DNA from: Candidatus Nanohalarchaeota archaeon
Lineage (GTDB): Archaea; EX4484-52; B79-G9
NCBI GenBank assembly: GCA_017610525.1
Contig: JAFCBW010000009.1
Location: 1-16,082 of the forward strand
Direction of reading: 5' to 3'
Length of the DNA: 16,082 nucleotides
Part shown: in pieces, positions 1 through 7,597 of the stretch
How the letters are laid out: each line of letters starts with the position of its first letter
Numbering within the stretch: position 1 is the stretch's first letter
The notes under the pieces: generated by a model
What the model was told of the DNA's origin: nothing
Seen by the model: the letters and a program-made list of their open reading frames with translations, nothing else
Database searches by the model: none
Position numbers and translations under genes: made by a program

Positions 1-21
1 AATAGTAGTAATGGTGATACT

Positions 22-768
22 ATGGCAAAGATACTAGGAGTCGTTTCAGGAAAAGGGGGCACAGGCAAAACAGTAACTTCACTCAACATTGCCCTTGCGC
101 TGCATGAATTCGGCGAAGATGTAATAGTGGTAGACGCAGACACAACTGCATCAACAATGGGCATTCATTTGGGCCTGTACATGTTCCCAAATAATCTTCA
201 GGATGTCCTCAACGAGAATATAGACATAGGCCGTGCAATATACATGCACCAGACAGGCCTGAAATTTATCCCGTCATCTATAGATCTGGAATTATTGGAT
301 GCCGATGTATCCAAGATGAGGCTTGCCCTGAATAAATTAGATGCTACCATCATAGTAGACTCCCCCGCAGGTCTGGACAAAGGCGCCATCTCAATATTAG
401 ATGCCTGTGACGAAGTAATCATTGTCACAAACCCTGAAATGCCGACAGTCGCCAATGGCGCAAAAATAGCCCGGATGGCAAGAGACATGAAAAAAAACAT
501 ATTCGGAGTCATAATTACAAGAGTCAAAAACAATGGTTGGGAATTGACACCCGAAGACATCGAAACCATGTGCGAAACATCAGTTATCGGAATCGTACCT
601 GAAGACATGAACGTAAAAAGAAGCATTTTTGAGAAAGTGCCCGTAGTATCTAATGTACCATATTCTCCTGCATCAATAGAATACAAAAGAATCGCAGCGC
701 GCCTGTTAGGCAAAACCTACGAGCCGCCCAAACACCTTGCCCTGAAGAAATTCTTAAGACTGGTTTAA
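22..768 (+). CDS. minD: MinD/ParA-family P-loop ATPase
   Basis: This 248-aa protein is a deviant-Walker-A ATPase of the SIMIBI MinD/ParA class. It shows GKGGTGKT at residues 10-17, the switch motif VVDAD at 36-40 and a Walker B-like IIVDSPAG around 110-117. The C-terminus is short and basic-hydrophobic (ALKKFLRLV), which could be a MinD-like amphipathic membrane-targeting helix; that is inference. Proteins of this group position cell machinery or load partner proteins in an ATP-dependent way. Archaea often carry several paralogues, so the cellular role (division-site, chemoreceptor or other positioning) cannot be assigned from sequence. The ATG at 22 is preceded by GGTGA four bases upstream, which supports this start. 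No MinE or partition partner is visible beside it, and the next gene has its own promoter. Confidence in the family is high; the exact role is unknown. Confidence 0.9.
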   Translation: MAKILGVVSGKGGTGKTVTSLNIALALHEFGEDVIVVDADTTASTMGIHLGLYMFPNNLQDVLNENIDIGRAIYMHQTGLKFIPSSIDLELLDADVSKMRLALNKLDATIIVDSPAGLDKGAISILDACDEVIIVTNPEMPTVANGAKIARMARDMKKNIFGVIITRVKNNGWELTPEDIETMCETSVIGIVPEDMNVKRSIFEKVPVVSNVPYSPASIEYKRIAARLLGKTYEPPKHLALKKFLRLV

Positions 769-969
769 AATATTCATACACCACCAGCACATAAATTATT
801 CTCTATAAGCTGCACCTGCATTTCCTTGCATCTTTTAGTATATAGTAGACAACTTCTCATTCCCTCACAAAAAAAGTGACCCCGTCTGAAAAATACAAAA
901 AGCGAACAACAGACATTTATATAAATCACTGTCCAATATTTGAGAAACTACACCACACAAGTGACCAAC
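769..969. other. Intergenic region, minD to cmk
   Basis: This 201-bp stretch has no convincing gene. A 65-aa reading frame here runs into cmk in another frame and has no family features. It is AT-rich at its right end and holds the cmk TATA-like element. No strong hairpin with a T-tract was seen after the minD stop. Confidence 0.6.
916..925 (+). promoter_or_regulatory. TATA-like box for cmk
   Basis: TTTATATAAA lies 44 nt before the chosen cmk ATG (970). Archaeal transcription usually starts about 22-27 nt past the box, near 948, which leaves a leader of about 22 nt that contains the AGTGA ribosome binding site at 960-964. Confidence 0.55.
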
Positions 970-1545
970 ATGACAATAACAATTATCATATCCGGCATGG
1001 CCGGCTCAGGAAAGACCAGCCTTGCAAAAGCCCTCGCCAACCACTACAGCCTGAAATACCTCTGCGGCGGTGATGCGCTCAAAGAAATCGCAATGAGAAA
1101 AGGCTATCATTTCTCCGGAGACGATTGGTGGGAAACAGAAGACGGCATGAGATTCCTGGAAGAAAGAAAAACAAACCCTGACTTTGACAAAGAAGTTGAC
1201 GATTTCCTGAAAAAAAAAGCAGAGCAAGGCAACGTCTCCATCACCTCATGGGCACTGCCATGGCTTGGCGCAAAAGGCATAAAGATATGGCTGAACGCAA
1301 CACAGGAAACACGCGCAAAAAGAATCATGAACCGCGACGTCAGCAAATTAGACACAGCTATTGAAGCTGTAAAAAAGCGCGACAAAGAGAACATAGAATT
1401 ATACAAGCGCATGTACGACTATGTCCTCGACACAGACCTTGACGTATTTGACATCATTCTCGAAACAGACAACAAGACAGTTGAAGAACTTGCAGAAGAA
1501 GTCACAGAATTCATTGACAAACAAGAAGCAAAATCACAATATTGA
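970..1545 (+). CDS. cmk: Cytidylate kinase, archaeal type
   Basis: This 191-aa NMP kinase phosphorylates CMP/dCMP with ATP in pyrimidine nucleotide salvage. The P-loop is GMAGSGKT at residues 9-16, right at the N-terminus as in archaeal Cmk. The NMP-binding segment follows (GGDALKEIAMRKG), then a short KIWLNA strand leading into the Arg-rich lid (TRAKRIMNRD), and the characteristic late part with KKRDKENIELYKRMYDY and DLDVFDIILETD. The frame stays open upstream to a TTG at 940, but the ATG at 970 is preferred because homologues begin three to five residues before the first strand and AGTGA lies just upstream. A GDDWWET segment in the first half is a somewhat unusual elaboration compared with short euryarchaeal Cmk. 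It is convergent with the downstream gene. Family assignment is solid; the nucleotide preference is inferred from family membership. Confidence 0.85.
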   Translation: MTITIIISGMAGSGKTSLAKALANHYSLKYLCGGDALKEIAMRKGYHFSGDDWWETEDGMRFLEERKTNPDFDKEVDDFLKKKAEQGNVSITSWALPWLGAKGIKIWLNATQETRAKRIMNRDVSKLDTAIEAVKKRDKENIELYKRMYDYVLDTDLDVFDIILETDNKTVEELAEEVTEFIDKQEAKSQY

Positions 1546-1568
1546 ATAAATATAAAGAACATTAGCGA

Positions 1569-2555
1569 TTATTCCAACACCAAAGAATCAGAATATTTCT
1601 CCAATAATCCATCATAAAACTCACTGCCAAAGGAACGCCTGCCTGCTAAAAACAACATGAACAAGGATTTCCCGGTAGTCTCAATATTTCTGGTATTTCC
1701 CAAACCACTAATTTCACGGGCATGATTTTCAGGTATCGAAACATTTCCAAGACTTCTATCTGAATCAATGAAATAAGAAATAATTTCTTTATCAAGAGGT
1801 ACAATAACATAAGATCCTTTATGTTCCCATGAATCTTCTGCTCCACCCTTTCTTCCTATAAGCTCTTCAAGAGATATCCCGGATCTCACAACAGACATGA
1901 TTCCCGGGTTCTTGTGAGAACCAGGATAAGTATCCCTGACTATCGCAAGGACATTCGCCTCATCCAATTCAGAGGGCATGATACCGGTTTCACTTCCAAT
2001 TTTCCTGCCAATAATAGACTGCAATGAATTAACAGATGTAACCCCATCAGAAACAGATGTGTCTACATCCGCCCTCAAATAACCTGCTCCGGGAAAGCTA
2101 AGCCTAAGTCTTCCCTCCTTCAATGTTTCTCTTCCTTTTACTCCCATCAAAAGATTATCTACCCCATCATCTCCCTCAAGTAAAACAGCAGGAAACGATG
2201 AAAGAACATTAACTTCTCCTACGAGAGATTTTACATCTTCTTCTGAGAACCCATATTTTATACGGTCATCCTCTTTATCGGAAAACTCTTTCATAGCATA
2301 ATAATCCATAAATTGGCTAAGTCCCACACATAGCGAAGTGCCGCTCTCGGTATTCCCTACTTTCCTGAGATTTACTAACAGACTATTAGAAAGTCTTTCA
2401 TCAGATTTTGAGTATTCTTCCCATGCGCCGAAAATCCCGTTTCTTAAGGATTCTGAAAGACGATAAGTCTCATCAGGGCGGTAATCCAACTTAATAGAAG
2501 ATACAGATACTCCCTGCGGACCAAAATCAGCCAACACCTCATAAGTTCTTACCAT
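1569..2555 (-). CDS. Orphan protein with degenerate Nudix-like core
   Basis: This 328-aa protein is not recognised with confidence. The middle third resembles a Nudix fold: a strand (FPAVLLEGDDGVDNLLMGVKGR, residues about 121-142), a LRLSFPGAGYL strand (150-160), and then GRKIGSETGI (183-192) where the Nudix box REUxEExGU should be. Two of the catalytic glutamates of that box are Lys and Ser here and the leading Gx5E is missing, so hydrolase activity by the usual mechanism is doubtful. A segment VLAIVRDTYPGSHKNPGI (202-219) resembles the strand after the Nudix helix. The N-terminal 110 and C-terminal 90 residues match nothing I recognise. There is no signal peptide or membrane segment. The ATG at 2555 has no obvious ribosome binding site and an AT-rich upstream region, so it may be leaderless. 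It is monocistronic between two convergent or tandem neighbours. Confidence 0.7.
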   Translation of the reverse strand: MVRTYEVLADFGPQGVSVSSIKLDYRPDETYRLSESLRNGIFGAWEEYSKSDERLSNSLLVNLRKVGNTESGTSLCVGLSQFMDYYAMKEFSDKEDDRIKYGFSEEDVKSLVGEVNVLSSFPAVLLEGDDGVDNLLMGVKGRETLKEGRLRLSFPGAGYLRADVDTSVSDGVTSVNSLQSIIGRKIGSETGIMPSELDEANVLAIVRDTYPGSHKNPGIMSVVRSGISLEELIGRKGGAEDSWEHKGSYVIVPLDKEIISYFIDSDRSLGNVSIPENHAREISGLGNTRNIETTGKSLFMLFLAGRRSFGSEFYDGLLEKYSDSLVLE

Positions 2556-2659
2556 ACAAGGAATATAACATAGAATATCAAATAACTATCGATTATTCCA
2601 ATTAGGCAGCATGATAGTTACTTACCGCATTTTACCAGTATTTCATCAATCGCTATACT

Positions 2660-3235
2660 TTATCTAAGCACTTCAATCATTTTCTTTGTCGCATATTCAA
2701 GCTTATCCTGCTTATTCTTAATGATTTTAGTGGTTGCGCCAGTCATAATACAATACGCAATTGACGCTGCGCGATTGATGTCCTGATGATACTGTATCTC
2801 ATCCACAGACTCTGCATCCCTTGTGCGCGACGTATCCTTATTCCTTCTCACAGAAATATTCTCTGCACCAGCCTCAACAAGCACAATAGTATCAGGCATA
2901 ATCTCCTTCAAAACCCATTCCGGCAGCCCCGGGAGATATCCTCTTGGAGTATTGATAGTACAGTGCGTATCCACAATTACAGACGCTGTTGTCGCCATCG
3001 ACGATATCTTTTTCCCTGCACTCTTCTGTATATCCTTTTGCTTTGCAGGCTCCAGCTTGCGCATCTCATCCCTCGTCTTGACAAGCCCCATCTGCTTCGC
3101 AATCTCAAACATAACAGTCCCGTAGTTGACTGACTTATACTTCACACCCTCTTTCAGAAGAGCAGGTATCGCTGAGTCAAGCACAGTAGTCTTCCCGCTG
3201 CCGGGTATTCCCGTAAGAATCACAATTCTATTCAT
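2660..3235 (-). CDS. adkA: Adenylate kinase, archaeal AdkA type
   Basis: This 191-aa enzyme interconverts 2 ADP with ATP and AMP, setting adenylate energy charge in the cytoplasm. The P-loop GIPGSGKT is at residues 9-16, followed by NYGTVMFEIAK, VKTRDEMRKL, the DTHCTINTPRGYLPGLP block, RRNKD, HQDINRAA and TGAT, all hallmarks of the archaeal trimeric AdkA family; length matches the usual 190-195 aa. The frame has an upstream ATG at 3253, but the ATG at 3235 is preferred: it has a GGAG ribosome binding site about nine bases upstream and places the P-loop as in homologues. It is transcribed divergently from the metallo-beta-lactamase gene with a shared palindromic TATA box. Confidence 0.92.
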   Translation of the reverse strand: MNRIVILTGIPGSGKTTVLDSAIPALLKEGVKYKSVNYGTVMFEIAKQMGLVKTRDEMRKLEPAKQKDIQKSAGKKISSMATTASVIVDTHCTINTPRGYLPGLPEWVLKEIMPDTIVLVEAGAENISVRRNKDTSRTRDAESVDEIQYHQDINRAASIAYCIMTGATTKIIKNKQDKLEYATKKMIEVLR

Positions 3236-3283
3236 AATATCATCTCCTACCATATATGATTACTATTGATATTGGAATCTAAA

Positions 3284-3291
3284 TTTATAAA
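3284..3291. promoter_or_regulatory. Palindromic TATA-like box between divergent genes
   Basis: TTTATAAA is its own reverse complement. On the plus strand it ends 25 nt before the ATG of the metallo-hydrolase (3316), the spacing for a leaderless mRNA. On the minus strand it lies 48 nt before the adkA ATG (3235), allowing a leader of about 23 nt that holds the GGAG site. One TBP site could therefore serve both genes. Confidence 0.5.
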
Positions 3292-3315
3292 ATTAGGGTT
3301 TCTAAAGATTTGTCT

Positions 3316-4068
3316 ATGAAAATAAACTTTGTGGGCGTAGGAGAAGCATTCGACGAAAACCACGCAAACACCTGCCTTTTCATCGAAGATGCCAGCCTCC
3401 TGATAGACTGCGGATACTCAGCAATACAGCGCATCTGGAAAAAAGACATCCACAACAAGATAAACACAATCTTCATCTCACACTTCCACGCAGACCACAC
3501 CTTCGGACTCCCTGCCCTGCTCTTGAGATACCGCGAAGAAAAAAGAGAAACACCCCTTACAATCATCAGCGCAAAAGGCATCGAAAAGTATGTGCGCAAC
3601 ATCACAGAACTCGCATACCCAAACAGCATCGACAAACTGGGCTTCAAACTCACATTCAAAGAAATAGACAGCGATACTTCACTCAACATCGAAAGCACCA
3701 CACTCTCATTCGCAAAAGCAGAACACATTGACTCATCATTCGCCATCCGCATCGAAAAAGACTCTAAATCAATTACATACTCCGGAGACACCGGATACTG
3801 CGCAAAAATAGTAGAACTCGCAAAAGACACAGGCATACTGGTCCATGAAGCATACACATCCCAAAAAGACAAAGAAGCAAAAGAACTAAAAAAACACTCA
3901 TCATTTCTCTCATGCGGTCTGTGCGCCGCCAATTCAGCATGCAAAAGCCTCGCACTGGTCCACATCTCACGCGATTCAGGAAACCCCCGCGCAATCAAAG
4001 AAGAAGTCAGGCTGGCATATAAAGGAACACTCACAATACCGGACGACAGCGAGATTATCGAAATCTAA
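3316..4068 (+). CDS. Metallo-beta-lactamase fold hydrolase, RNase Z-like
   Basis: This 250-aa protein has the metal-binding motif SHFHADH at residues 55-61 (H56, H58, D60, H61), then the strand-loop SGDTG with D158, H194 in a KKHSS segment and a late H216 (VHIS), so the full two-zinc ligand set is plausible. The FGLPALL tail of the first motif is typical of tRNase Z and close relatives, which trim the 3' end of tRNA precursors. At 250 aa it is shorter than most archaeal RNase Z (about 300 aa), and I cannot see a clear flexible-arm exosite, so it may be a paralogue with another phosphodiester or small-molecule substrate. The ATG at 3316 is preferred over a TTG two codons earlier because the TATA box ends exactly 25 nt upstream, pointing to leaderless expression. 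Confidence 0.8.
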   Translation: MKINFVGVGEAFDENHANTCLFIEDASLLIDCGYSAIQRIWKKDIHNKINTIFISHFHADHTFGLPALLLRYREEKRETPLTIISAKGIEKYVRNITELAYPNSIDKLGFKLTFKEIDSDTSLNIESTTLSFAKAEHIDSSFAIRIEKDSKSITYSGDTGYCAKIVELAKDTGILVHEAYTSQKDKEAKELKKHSSFLSCGLCAANSACKSLALVHISRDSGNPRAIKEEVRLAYKGTLTIPDDSEIIEI

Positions 4069-4694
4069 GGCCTCCCGCGCGATTCACCATCCACAATACC
4101 CGATGCAATAATATGCGCCATCCTTATCGCCTCAGGAACCGCGCCTCTCACAGAAGTTTTCTTCAATATCACCTTCGCTTCATCCACACTAATACCTGCA
4201 CACTGAAAATATATAGGCTTACCATTAATCTCAACAGACCTCACTTCCCCTGCACGCTCAACCATACCAAACCTTTCCTCATAGCAGTCAAGATTCTTAA
4301 GCGCAGAAACAAACCACATACAATCGGGTTTGTTAGAAGTAACTGCAATCACAACCTTCCCAGTCTCCTCACATACCCTGTGTATATCAACCAGGTTAAA
4401 CCCTGCAACCGCAAGGCCATCAAAAAGAATCACGCGCAACTGGTCGCAATGCCTCGACTTATTGATCAGATCAATAATCTTATCTGTAGCATCAAGCCCA
4501 TCTATAGTCACATAAGTACTCAACACCCCATCAAGATATTCACGCGCCCGAAGAATCACGCCGACAACAAGCGCCTTGTTGCCCTTGATGTGCACAAAAG
4601 GCCCGTCATCAAATCCTATAACCCTTATTTCCTTTTTTATATTCAGTTCAGACACCCGATAGGATATAAAATCATAGAACCAGACTCTCACCAC
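4065..4694 (-). CDS. DUF99 family protein (endonuclease dU-like)
   Basis: This 209-aa protein belongs to the archaeal DUF99/UPF0215 family. Diagnostic segments are IRVIGFDDGPF (about residues 23-33) and FDGLAVAGFNLVDI (91-104). One family member was characterised as an endonuclease acting on deoxyuridine-containing DNA (endonuclease dU), so a role in repair of deaminated cytosine is possible but unproven here. The start is GTG at 4694 (or the next GTG at 4691), with a GGAG site just upstream inside the 3' end of the phosphoglycerate mutase gene; a further GTG at 4655 would give the more typical short N-terminus. The gene overlaps gpmI by about 23 nt, so the two are co-transcribed and probably translationally coupled. 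Its stop overlaps the stop of the convergent metallo-hydrolase. Confidence 0.85.
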   Translation of the reverse strand: MVRVWFYDFISYRVSELNIKKEIRVIGFDDGPFVHIKGNKALVVGVILRAREYLDGVLSTYVTIDGLDATDKIIDLINKSRHCDQLRVILFDGLAVAGFNLVDIHRVCEETGKVVIAVTSNKPDCMWFVSALKNLDCYEERFGMVERAGEVRSVEINGKPIYFQCAGISVDEAKVILKKTSVRGAVPEAIRMAHIIASGIVDGESRGRP

Positions 4695-6216
4695 TCATCT
4701 CCTTCGGTTTTTCAACACCCATAATATCAAGCACAGTAGGCGCAACATCCTTCTGCCCGCCGTTCTTAAGCTTTATTCTCTTAAGGCGCTCATCACCTGA
4801 AATCACAATAAACGGCACAGGATTAGTAGAATGAGCAGGCTTTGGCTTGCCATCAGGATACAGTTTATCCTCTGCACTCCCATGGTCCGCTGTAACAACA
4901 ACCACATAACCATTCTCAAGCCCCGCACGCACAACCTTATCCAGGCACACATCAACAACCCCGACACACTTAACTATTGCCTCCTTAACAGCAGAATGCC
5001 CCACAAGATCGCAATTAGCGAAATTCATCAAAATAAAATCAAATTCCTTCTTCTGAATCTCCTTCACTGCCGCAGAAGCAATCTCATACGCAGACATTTC
5101 CGGCTTCAGGTCATACGAAGCAACTTTCGACGAAGAAATCATTACCCTCTCCTCACCATCATTCGGATCCTCAACCTGCGAATTGAAAAAATACGTAACA
5201 TGCGCATATTTCTCAGTCTCTGCCAACCTTAACTGTTTCAGCCCGTGCTTTGCTATAACCTGCCCAAGATTATTTTCAACCCTATGCTCCCTGAAAGCAA
5301 CAGGACAATCAATAGCCTTATCATACCTGGTCATCGTCGTAAACATGACATCCAAAACAACATTCCTTTTGAAAGCATCAAAATCCTTCAGCAAAAACGC
5401 ATTCACAAGCTGCCGGGGCCGGTCAGTCCTGAAATTAAAAAAAAGCACAGAATCATTATCCTTGATTGTCCCTATCGGCACACCGGCATCATCAACAATG
5501 ACCGTAGGCTGGATATAATAATCCGTCTTATCTCCTCTCTTATACGCATCTTCAATCGCCTGTGTCGCGCTCTTTGCCTTAAACCCAATCCCTTGCGTCA
5601 ATGCATTATATGCCTTCTCAGTCCTGTCCCAATTAGTATCCCTATCCATTGAATAATACCTTCCAATCACAGTTGATATCCTCCCACCACCCATCTCCTT
5701 TGCCTTACTCTCAATAATATCCACATACTTCCTCGCAGACTTCTCTGCCACATCTCTACCATCAGCATAAAAATGAATAAACACATCATTAACCCCGCGC
5801 TCCTTCGCCATCTCCATCAGCGCAAGAAGATGATTCGTATGCGCATGAACACCCTCATCAGAACACAGCCCCATAAGATGCAGCCGCGAATTATTTTTTC
5901 TAGCATACTCAATAGCATTCAACAGCGCCTCATTCTCAAAAAACGTCTTATCCTCAACAGCATTATTGACACGCTGAAACATCTGCCAGACAATCCTCCC
6001 CGCCCCCATATGAAGATGCCCTACCTCAGAATTCCCCTGCGCACCGTCTGGAAGCCCAACCGCAAGCCCGGATGCCTCATTTTCACAATGCGGATACTTC
6101 TTAAGAAACCCGTCAAAATGATGCGTATCTGCAAAAGAGATATAATTGCCCGGACCCGCAGGCGCTATACCCCACCCGTCTGCAACCACTAAAATAACCT
6201 TCTTCTTAGGCAACAT
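4672..6216 (-). CDS. gpmI: 2,3-bisphosphoglycerate-independent phosphoglycerate mutase
   Basis: This 514-aa enzyme interconverts 3- and 2-phosphoglycerate in glycolysis and gluconeogenesis using two Mn ions and a phosphoserine. Visible signatures include VVADGWG at the N-terminus (D13), AQGNSEVGH with the catalytic Ser63, YADGRD, GRYYSMDRD, FRTDRPRQL, MNFANCDLVGH, VVTADHGSAED and PAHSTNPVPF. Length is normal for the bacterial-type GpmI, not the shorter (about 400 aa) archaeal ApgM. The ATG at 6216 fits homologues, and a TATATAAA box ends 25 nt before it, so the message is probably leaderless. The DUF99 gene follows with overlap. Expressed divergently from the pyrophosphatase-like operon across a 236-bp gap. 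Confidence 0.95.
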   Translation of the reverse strand: MLPKKKVILVVADGWGIAPAGPGNYISFADTHHFDGFLKKYPHCENEASGLAVGLPDGAQGNSEVGHLHMGAGRIVWQMFQRVNNAVEDKTFFENEALLNAIEYARKNNSRLHLMGLCSDEGVHAHTNHLLALMEMAKERGVNDVFIHFYADGRDVAEKSARKYVDIIESKAKEMGGGRISTVIGRYYSMDRDTNWDRTEKAYNALTQGIGFKAKSATQAIEDAYKRGDKTDYYIQPTVIVDDAGVPIGTIKDNDSVLFFNFRTDRPRQLVNAFLLKDFDAFKRNVVLDVMFTTMTRYDKAIDCPVAFREHRVENNLGQVIAKHGLKQLRLAETEKYAHVTYFFNSQVEDPNDGEERVMISSSKVASYDLKPEMSAYEIASAAVKEIQKKEFDFILMNFANCDLVGHSAVKEAIVKCVGVVDVCLDKVVRAGLENGYVVVVTADHGSAEDKLYPDGKPKPAHSTNPVPFIVISGDERLKRIKLKNGGQKDVAPTVLDIMGVEKPKEMSGESLVL

Positions 6217-6452
6217 ACATTACTCTTGAACACTCAATTTTTTATATAGTTAAGGTCATTACTAAAAGTAAACAAATAAAAGAATAAATCCAAAACAACA
6301 ATTACATTTAAAAAGGTTTGTCCATAAAATTAAGAGATAATCAAACAACAATACGCAAAATAAATCACAAGACAGCAGTAAAATAAGAAAGCACAGCAAA
6401 GACAACAAATAATCTTGCTTCTCATCTGTTATAAGACGCCCATGGTGTATAA
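6217..6452. other. Divergent intergenic region, gpmI and ppa-like operon
   Basis: This 236-bp AT-rich gap must hold promoters for both directions. The gpmI box is clear. For the rightward operon the candidates are TTTAAAAA near 6307-6314 and AAAATAAG near 6380-6387; neither is at leaderless distance, so a leader of roughly 40-115 nt is likely. A minus-strand 77-aa frame here is a low-complexity hydrophobic artefact of A-rich sequence. Confidence 0.5.
6241..6248 (-). promoter_or_regulatory. TATA-like box for gpmI
   Basis: On the minus strand this reads TATATAAA and ends 25 nt before the gpmI ATG at 6216, matching the spacing seen before kae1 and the metallo-hydrolase gene. It predicts a leaderless transcript. 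Confidence 0.6.
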
Positions 6453-6974
6453 ATGGACAAACGCAAAGATTTGCCGACAGGATTAAAACCACCAAAAGTC
6501 ATAACAGTGGTTGTGGAAGCGACAAAAGACTCAAGAAACACATACAACGTCAACGGAATGTTTACAAGATTGGAAAACGTGCTTTATTCATCAATCACAT
6601 ACCCTTGCGACTACGGATTTATCCCAAAAACAATGTGGGAAGATGGAAAACCATTACGCGCCATAATCCTCACCGAATATCCGACATTCCCTGGATGCTT
6701 GGTTGATGCTGTTCCCATAGGGCTTTTAAAACTAAGCGTAAACGGCGTGCGAAAAGACAAGCTGCTTGCAGTTCCCCTAAATGACCCCGAATACAAAGAG
6801 ATAAGAGACATAAAAAAAGTATCAGAACACAACTTAAAAGAAACAGAAGAATTTTTCAAAAACTATAAAAAACCAAAAACAGACACCATAAAAATCATAG
6901 GCTGGAGCGGCGCAAAAGACGCTTTGCGCGCAGTCACCCATGCAATGAAGATATATGACAGAAAAAATGAATAG
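6453..6974 (+). CDS. Inorganic pyrophosphatase-fold protein, probably inactive
   Basis: This 173-aa protein is clearly a family I soluble inorganic pyrophosphatase by length and by VVVEATKD, YPCDYGFIPKT, VPIGLLK, LLAVP, FFKNYK and the C-terminal IIGWSGAKDA. Family I PPases hydrolyse PPi using acidic residues that hold three to four Mg ions. Aligned by eye to the E. coli enzyme without gaps in the key parts, the usual DGDPxD motif is DGKPLR (D67 to K66, D70 to R69), D97 is V96, D102 is K101, K29 is T30, E31 is N32 and R43 is N42. E20, Y51, Y55, D65, K104, Y141 and K142 are kept. Most metal ligands are thus lost and activity is unlikely. The ATG at 6453 has GGTG five bases upstream. It heads an operon, 11 nt before rpo7. 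Confidence 0.88.
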   Translation: MDKRKDLPTGLKPPKVITVVVEATKDSRNTYNVNGMFTRLENVLYSSITYPCDYGFIPKTMWEDGKPLRAIILTEYPTFPGCLVDAVPIGLLKLSVNGVRKDKLLAVPLNDPEYKEIRDIKKVSEHNLKETEEFFKNYKKPKTDTIKIIGWSGAKDALRAVTHAMKIYDRKNE

Positions 6975-6985
6975 AAGGGAATACC

Positions 6986-7591
6986 ATGTTTGAGATAATG
7001 ACACTTGAGGACTCCATCCGCGTATCGCCGGAACACATAGGGATGAACAAAAGCGAATCAATAATGAAAGGTCTGGCAGCAAAATACGAAAACAAAATTG
7101 TGATGGAATTTGGAGTAGTGCTTGCTGTAACAGAAGTGCTGGAATCCACCGGCGGAGCAATTGAAGTTGAAGATGCAGGCATACACTATAATGCCAAATT
7201 TAAGGCAATGGTATTTGTACCCAAACTACACGAAGTCGTTGAAGGCAATGTAGTCGACATCACAGAATTTGGCGTGTTTATCAGGTTCGGACCAATTGAC
7301 GGAATGTGCCACATATCACAGATTGTAAATGATTATATCAACTACGACCGAAAAACAGGCATCTTAGCTGGCAAGGACTCCAATAAAAACTTGAAACCGG
7401 GAGACATCGTAAGAGCAAGGATTATCGGGGTAAGTCTCGATAAAAAAGAGATAAACAAAATAAATCTGACTATGAGACAGCCAGGACTGGGTGCAATCGA
7501 ATGGCTTGAAGCCGAAAAAAAAGCGAAACTGAAAGCAAAAAACAAGCCTGAAAAAGATGCAAAAGAACCAGTTAAAAAAACCAAGAAGTGA
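6986..7591 (+). CDS. rpo7: DNA-directed RNA polymerase subunit Rpo7 (RpoE)
   Basis: This 201-aa protein is the archaeal counterpart of eukaryotic Rpb7. With Rpo4 it forms the polymerase stalk that binds emerging RNA. The N-terminal RNP-like tip domain (MFEIMTLEDSIRV and GGAIEVEDAGIHYNAKF) occupies about residues 1-80 and an S1 OB-fold domain about 82-165, with FGVFIRFGPIDGMCHISQ and the family signature LTMRQPGLGAIEWL at 161-174. The last 25 residues form a Lys-rich tail (KKAKLKAKNKPEKDAKE) beyond the usual end near 175-190, probably disordered and RNA-binding. The ATG at 6986 has a GAAGGGA ribosome binding site. The next gene, Spt4, starts 6 nt after the stop, which is the classical archaeal order. 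Confidence 0.96.
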   Translation: MFEIMTLEDSIRVSPEHIGMNKSESIMKGLAAKYENKIVMEFGVVLAVTEVLESTGGAIEVEDAGIHYNAKFKAMVFVPKLHEVVEGNVVDITEFGVFIRFGPIDGMCHISQIVNDYINYDRKTGILAGKDSNKNLKPGDIVRARIIGVSLDKKEINKINLTMRQPGLGAIEWLEAEKKAKLKAKNKPEKDAKEPVKKTKK

Positions 7592-7597
7592 TGATTC

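Noticed and set aside
198..713. A 171-aa open frame on the minus strand opposite minD.
   Set aside because: Antisense shadow of a well-supported ATPase gene; no motifs and no ribosome binding site.
1566..2601. A 12-bp direct repeat (CGATTATTCCAA at 1566-1577 and 2590-2601) flanking the 328-aa gene, as if from an insertion.
   Set aside because: Several identical 12-mers are expected by chance in 16 kb, there are no terminal inverted repeats and no transposase or integrase, so mobility is not supported.
3285..4034. A 249-aa open frame on the minus strand opposite the metallo-hydrolase gene.
   Set aside because: It is the antisense shadow of a gene with clear metal-binding motifs; its translation is Ser/Met/Phe-rich without family features.
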